NCBI GenBank assembly: GCA_029938595.1 | Contig: JAOZUP010000146.1 | Location: 1 to 9,063, forward strand | DNA from: Thermoanaerobaculales bacterium | GTDB taxonomy: Bacteria > Acidobacteriota > Thermoanaerobaculia > Thermoanaerobaculales > Sulfomarinibacteraceae | DNA: 9,063 nucleotides | Direction of reading: 5' to 3' | In this document: piece by piece, positions 6,618 to 9,063 of the stretch | Layout: every line of letters starts with the position of its first letter | Position numbering within the stretch: the first letter of the stretch is position 1 | Made by a program: the position numbers and the translations under genes | Notes under the pieces: model-generated | Database searches by the model: none | What the model was told of the DNA's origin: nothing | The model's input: the letters and a program-made list of their open reading frames with translations, nothing else

Positions 6618-7199
6618 CTACGGCACCGATGAGTGTGCCTCTTGCCTATCTGTGGCCGTTGGGGAGATGGCGCCCGCCGCTTTCTCACCGATCCGAAAAC
6701 CGAGGGGAACGAGGAGCAACGCAGCGAGTGCAGCCACACTGCCACTCCGCACGACATGGTCGAGCGCCATCTGGGTTCCGCCCTCGACCCAGCGCTCGAA
6801 GTGGGCAATGTGAATGGAGTACAGAACAAAGAAAGCCCTGGCGGCGTAGGTTGTGAGCAGCCCAACGAGGGCATGGCGCCACCACTGAGACCTGCGGGCC
6901 AGACTGGAGGCGAAGAGGTCAAAGATCAGGCCCAGGCTGACGATCCCCAGGAGGTGACAGTAGTTGGGTGATGGACCGATGAACTTGAACGCGGCTGCGA
7001 CGAGCCCGATGATGGCGGAGGATCCGATCTTGTTCCAGAAACCTCTTCCAATGCTGAGCAACAATAGGGCCCATGCTGCCAACCAAATCGACGCCCCTCC
7101 GACACCGAAGTCGGCAAGCAGGTCTTTACCGAATAACTCTGCCACTCCCCAGGCTGAGCCGAGTATCAGGACCCACATGATCTTCTTTGTTGTAATCAA
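6618..7199 (-). CDS. Six-helix integral membrane protein, function unknown
   Basis: Read from TTG 7199 this is a 193-residue, very hydrophobic protein with about six membrane helices: near MWVLILGSAWGVAELFG, SIWLAAWALLLLSIG, SAIIGLVAAAFKFIG, HLLGIVSLGLIFDLFAS, ALVGLLTTYAARAFFVLY and SVAALAALLLVPLGF. Loops carry basic stretches such as ARRSQWWR. I do not recognise the family. Size and helix number would fit an S-component-like protein of energy-coupling-factor transporters, but I see no diagnostic motif. The TTG start is preferred because GGAGG (7205-7209 on the minus strand) lies five bases upstream; ATG 7178 is an alternative giving 186 residues. It is on the same strand as the propeller gene, 81 bp upstream of it. 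The 157-bp gap to fdhD on the other strand must hold divergent promoters. Confidence 0.65.
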   Translation of the reverse strand: MITTKKIMWVLILGSAWGVAELFGKDLLADFGVGGASIWLAAWALLLLSIGRGFWNKIGSSAIIGLVAAAFKFIGPSPNYCHLLGIVSLGLIFDLFASSLARRSQWWRHALVGLLTTYAARAFFVLYSIHIAHFERWVEGGTQMALDHVVRSGSVAALAALLLVPLGFRIGEKAAGAISPTATDRQEAHSSVP

Positions 7200-7204
7200 C
7201 GAAG

Positions 7205-7209
7205 CCTCC
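7205..7209 (-). promoter_or_regulatory. Shine-Dalgarno supporting a TTG start
   Basis: GGAGG on the minus strand lies five bases upstream of TTG 7199-7197. It is the only strong ribosome site near the 5' end of the membrane-protein frame; ATG 7178 has only a weak AAGAAG before it. Confidence 0.5.
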
Positions 7210-7345
7210 AACTCACCAGGCCCCTAGCATGTCCGGTGAGAGACGGTTGCACCGGGCTTTTCCAATATAGCATTCAAAAAGGCCGGCAGAGGATCTGCGG
7301 AGAAACGCCTGTAGACTGGTCTTCAATGCTCGCGATCGCCCTGTC
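7210..7345. promoter_or_regulatory. Divergent intergenic region between the membrane protein and fdhD
   Basis: This gap separates a minus-strand gene from a plus-strand gene and must carry both promoters if neither is transcribed from further away. An AT-rich patch at 7257-7280 (including AATATAG at 7264-7270) stands out from the GC-rich surroundings and is the best place for -10 elements on both strands (TATATT on the minus strand). I could not find a -35 with proper spacing for either, so no promoter is assigned. Confidence 0.3.
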
Positions 7346-7351
7346 AGGAGG
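7346..7351 (+). promoter_or_regulatory. Shine-Dalgarno deciding the fdhD start
   Basis: AGGAGG ends four bases before TTG 7356, which is in frame with fdhD. Upstream in-frame ATG codons (7236, 7326) lack such a site and would add a leader unlike the family. Confidence 0.55.
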
Positions 7352-7355
7352 ATCT

Positions 7356-8192
7356 TTGCCTGATCAGAATCAGCTTTATCGACCCAAAATGTCGCAAGCG
7401 GGAAGGGCCCCTACCCACCCCGTTCAGGCGGTCGATGAACGTGGTCGAGTTCGTGATGTGCAGGTTGCCGGCGAGCTACCGATGACCCTGGTGGTTGATG
7501 ATCGAGAAATCGTGACCCTTATGACCCTGGGCACCCACCCCGAAGCGCTCGCTCTCGGCTTCCTGCGGAACCAACGCCTGATCGACGACCTCGAGGAGAT
7601 CGTCTCGGTCGAAGTCGACTGGAGCGAAGAGTGGGTGCGAGTTGCGACTCGCAGTGGCGTGGGCCTGCGCGATCAAGAGGCCAAGCTTGGCGGGCGTACG
7701 GTGACCACCGGTTGCGGACAAGGGACCGTGTTTGCCCATACCCTGGATGAACTCTATGCCGCCAAGCTGCCAAGGGTGAAGATCAACAGGTCGACGGTTC
7801 CGGCACTCCTGCTCGAGATCAATCGCCACAACAAGGTCTATCGCAGCGCCGGAGCGGTGCACGGATGTGCGCTGTGCGTGGGTTCTGAGGTCCGGCTCTT
7901 CACCGAGGACGTGGGACGTCACAATGCGGCGGACGCGATCTCCGGCATGATGTGGCTCGACCGGATCGAGGGCGGGGATAAGCTTTTTTTCACCACTGGA
8001 CGACTGACCTCCGAGATCGTCATGAAGACTGCCATCATGGGGATTCCTGCTCTCATCTCCAGATCCGGCATCACTCAAATGGGTCTCGAGCTTGCCCAGC
8101 ACCTCGGCATGGTGATGATCGCCCGGGCGCGAGGGACCAGCTTTTTGGTGTACTGCGGGGCTGAGAATGTTGTCGATGATGGTGGGGCCTGA
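7356..8192 (+). CDS. fdhD: FdhD-family sulfurtransferase for Mo/W-enzyme maturation
   Basis: Read from TTG 7356 this is 278 residues, the usual FdhD length. Family hallmarks are TLGTHPEALALGFL, the glycine-rich turn TTGCGQGT with C120, the motif EDVGRHNA, and FTTGRLTSEIVMKTAIMGIPALISRS near the C-terminus. FdhD proteins pass sulfur from a cysteine desulfurase to the bis-MGD cofactor of formate dehydrogenases and related enzymes. The usual active-site loop is CGxCG; here it reads CGQG, so the first cysteine is kept as C120 and the second is replaced by glycine. A different pair, C171-x-x-C174 (HGCALC), lies just before EDVGRHNA, where relatives usually have small hydrophobic residues. No molybdo- or tungstoenzyme is in the window, so the client is unknown. 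ATG 7326 and ATG 7389 are alternative starts. Confidence 0.85.
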   Translation: MPDQNQLYRPKMSQAGRAPTHPVQAVDERGRVRDVQVAGELPMTLVVDDREIVTLMTLGTHPEALALGFLRNQRLIDDLEEIVSVEVDWSEEWVRVATRSGVGLRDQEAKLGGRTVTTGCGQGTVFAHTLDELYAAKLPRVKINRSTVPALLLEINRHNKVYRSAGAVHGCALCVGSEVRLFTEDVGRHNAADAISGMMWLDRIEGGDKLFFTTGRLTSEIVMKTAIMGIPALISRSGITQMGLELAQHLGMVMIARARGTSFLVYCGAENVVDDGGA

Positions 8193-8226
8193 GGGGCGCT
8201 TAAGCGGCTGGGTCAACGGCACGCAT
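8193..8226. other. Short spacer after fdhD
   Basis: Non-coding bases between the fdhD stop and the first cloverleaf palindrome. No T-run terminator is visible; the structured repeat that follows may serve to end transcription. Confidence 0.4.
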
Positions 8227-8302
8227 TTGTAGCGCCGACGTCCACGTCGGCGTGATGACGACGATCGTCGCAATCACGCCCACCTGGAGGTGGGCGCTAC
8301 AA
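8227..8302. repeat. Cloverleaf-like composite palindrome, copy 1
   Basis: This 76-bp element is built from nested inverted repeats. The outer arms are TTGTAGCGCC (8227-8236) and GGCGCTACAA (8293-8302). Side hairpin one is CGCCGACGT/ACGTCGGCG (8233-8241 with 8244-8252). The middle stem is GGCGTGAT/ATCACGCC (8249-8256 with 8273-8280), closed by the 12-bp perfect palindrome CGACGATCGTCG (8259-8270). Side hairpin two is CGCCCACCT/AGGTGGGCG (8277-8285 with 8288-8296). Neighbouring stems share a few bases, so they compete. It begins 34 bp after fdhD. The class resembles intergenic REP/BIME-type palindromes. A second copy with the same plan is at 8855-8937. Confidence 0.85.
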
Positions 8303-8327
8303 GAGACCCGCGAAGCCTCAAGGGCGT

Positions 8328-8345
8328 GGCAGCGGCAGCGGCAGC
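8328..8345. repeat. Triplicated GGCAGC hexamer
   Basis: Three exact GGCAGC units in tandem end where the large palindrome begins (8344). On the minus strand they encode the LPLPLP of a nine-codon open frame that starts at the mirrored ATG (8347). Confidence 0.6.
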
Positions 8346-8487
8346 ATGATCACCTCCTGGTTGTTCTGATGACACGCGTAGCCGGTGGAATGCCCGGTGT
8401 CAAGGGCAAGCAGGGTCGCGGCGACCCTTGACACCGGGCAATCCACCGGCTTTGGGAGGTGCATGAACAACCCGGAGGTGACCATGC
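8344..8487. repeat. Large imperfect palindrome (~144 bp) over the start of the four-helix-bundle gene
   Basis: Two pairs of arms share one axis. The inner arms, 8380-8406 and 8425-8451, are 27 nt each with one mismatch, around an 18-nt loop. The outer arms, 8344-8366 and 8465-8487, are 23 nt each with two mismatches. A symmetrical 13 x 13-nt unpaired section separates them. The right outer arm contains the GGAGG (8474-8478) and ATG (8484) of the downstream gene. The left arm contains the mirror image: GGAGG and ATG 8347 on the minus strand, opening a nine-codon frame that ends at 8318. In mRNA the hairpin would bury the ribosome site and start codon. It looks like an old perfect inverted duplication that is now diverging. 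Confidence 0.85.
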
Positions 8488-8837
8488 ACGACGTACAGCA
8501 ACCGACCCGATTCGACGCCCTCGAGAAAGCGACCACGGCGGCAGGCATCGCGATCTCACTCGTAATACGGGTTCCGGCACCACTCAAGCCCATCACCGAT
8601 CAGATCATTCGATCCGCCTCATCGGTACCCGCCAATCTCGCCGAGGGTGCCGGACGCACAGGCCGAGATCGATTTCACCACTGGCGCATTGCCTACGGCT
8701 CAGCCAAAGAGGTCGACACTCACCTCCGGCTCCTGATCGGTACCGGTTCCATCAACAGCTCAAGAACCGAGACCGCCATCCAGCTCTTCGACGACGTCCG
8801 CGCCATGACCTGGCGGCTACTGCATCCCACAATGTAA
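8484..8837 (+). CDS. Four-helix-bundle protein (23S rRNA intervening-sequence family)
   Basis: The 117-residue protein matches the small helical family encoded in 23S rRNA intervening sequences and related to the Avd accessory protein of diversity-generating retroelements. The signature is SSVPANLAEGAGRTGRDRF, followed by HWRIAYGSAKEVDTHLRLL, equivalent to the family pattern SxPxNIAEG-GR-(x)-F-(x)-L-(x)-A-GS-(x)-E. Relatives form pentameric barrels that may bind nucleic acid; the biological role of free-standing copies is not known. No reverse transcriptase, variable repeat or rRNA lies in the window, so this is not an obvious DGR or rRNA insertion. GGAGG at 8474-8478 supports ATG 8484. ATG 8463 is in frame, has its own GGGAGG at 8454-8459, and would add seven residues (MNNPEVT). 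Both starts lie in the large palindrome, and cloverleaf repeats flank the gene on both sides. Confidence 0.85.
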   Translation: MHDVQQPTRFDALEKATTAAGIAISLVIRVPAPLKPITDQIIRSASSVPANLAEGAGRTGRDRFHHWRIAYGSAKEVDTHLRLLIGTGSINSSRTETAIQLFDDVRAMTWRLLHPTM

Positions 8838-8854
8838 ACGTTCCATGGGCCGTC

Positions 8855-8937
8855 TTGTAGCGCCTGCGTCTCGCAGGCGATGGCTCTGGGTCCTCGTCAG
8901 TTCACAACCATCGCAGGCGAGGACGCCTGCGCTACAA
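8855..8937. repeat. Cloverleaf-like composite palindrome, copy 2
   Basis: This 83-bp element has the plan of the copy at 8227-8302. The outer arms are TTGTAGCGC (8855-8863) and GCGCTACAA (8929-8937). Side hairpin one is CGCCTGCG/CGCAGGCG (8861-8868 with 8872-8879). The middle stem is GCGATGG/CCATCGC (8877-8883 with 8908-8914). Side hairpin two is CGCAGGCG/CGCCTGCG (8912-8919 with 8924-8931). The outer TTGTAGCGC is identical to copy 1, while the inner stem sequences differ but still pair. It begins 17 bp after the four-helix-bundle stop codon and may also end that transcript. Confidence 0.85.
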
Positions 8938-9063
8938 CGAGGAGCACCCGACAGGGATCCGCTCTTGTCAATACCGTGACCTGGGCCGTGCCAGGACACG
9001 CGGGAAAACCGCCCATCGGGACGTGCCGGGTACGCAATTGTGCAGGTACGACCTACCGGCAAT
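8938..9063. other. Non-coding right end
   Basis: I see no gene that I can support in these 126 bases. A short CCTGG/CCAGG hairpin near 8980-8995 and a small GCGG/CCGC hairpin just after it are too short to interpret. Confidence 0.4.

Noticed and set aside
7247..7271. fdhD promoter TTGCAC with TATAGC
   Set aside because: The spacing is only 13 bases, too short for a normal sigma-70 promoter.
7476..8273. Minus-strand open frame of 265 codons opposite fdhD
   Set aside because: It is antisense to strongly conserved FdhD sequence and its start lies inside a palindrome.
8227..8302. tRNA gene (76 nt, cloverleaf)
   Set aside because: The length and shape are suggestive, but the stems are near-perfect palindromes with 2-nt loops, there is no GTTCRA T-loop, and the outer ends share the REP-like TTGTAGCGC of copy 2.
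8484..8837. Diversity-generating retroelement accessory gene (avd)
   Set aside because: The protein is in the same wider family, but there is no reverse transcriptase, template repeat or variable repeat in the window.
8817..9062. Minus-strand open frame at the right edge
   Set aside because: It runs through the second cloverleaf palindrome, is rich in Arg/Gly/Ser, and shows no family pattern.

Overview
The window is a GC-rich bacterial chromosome segment. Its core is a six-gene plus-strand operon (289-5811) encoding a four-subunit, ATP-dependent (class I) benzoyl-CoA reductase in the order C-B-A-D. This is the order I know from the Thauera bcrCBAD genes, and the subunit lengths (389, 427, 425 and 291 residues) suit that family. 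A rubrerythrin-like diiron protein opens the operon and a GNAT acetyltransferase closes it. The host is therefore probably an anaerobe or facultative anaerobe that reduces aromatic-ring CoA esters. The phylum cannot be fixed from the sequence. The repeat style (GTAGCGC-type palindromes, CCTAACTT-type octamers) reminds me of Acidobacteriota or related environmental genomes, but this is a weak impression.

Layout: 1-288 is non-coding, with an octamer tandem array, its inverted counterpart at the left edge and a 12-bp hairpin between them. 289-5811 is the operon; its genes overlap or abut (4-nt overlap, 1-nt overlap, 1-nt gap, 4-nt overlap, 49-nt overlap). 5811-6536 (minus) is a YVTN-type beta-propeller gene with an export signal and a good sigma-70-like promoter, apparently cut off at its 3' end where it meets the end of the GNAT gene. 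6618-7199 (minus) is a six-helix membrane protein of unknown function. 7356-8192 (plus) is an FdhD-family sulfurtransferase for molybdenum/tungsten enzymes, lacking the second cysteine of the usual CxxC motif. 8193-9063 is repeat-rich: two cloverleaf-like composite palindromes (8227-8302 and 8855-8937) flank a ~144-bp imperfect palindrome and a four-helix-bundle (23S rRNA intervening-sequence type) gene at 8484-8837. The palindrome covers that gene's Shine-Dalgarno sequence and start codon.

How the genes work together: BcrA and BcrD are ASKHA-family ATPases that should share a [4Fe-4S] cluster and drive electrons into the BcrB/BcrC catalytic pair. The rubrerythrin-like protein may protect this oxygen-sensitive machinery from peroxide or oxygen. 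The GNAT may modify an enzyme or an aromatic substrate. No ferredoxin, ring-hydrating enzyme, ring-opening enzyme or CoA ligase is present, so the rest of the pathway must lie elsewhere. The part least explained by known families is the palindrome/four-helix-bundle unit at the right end.
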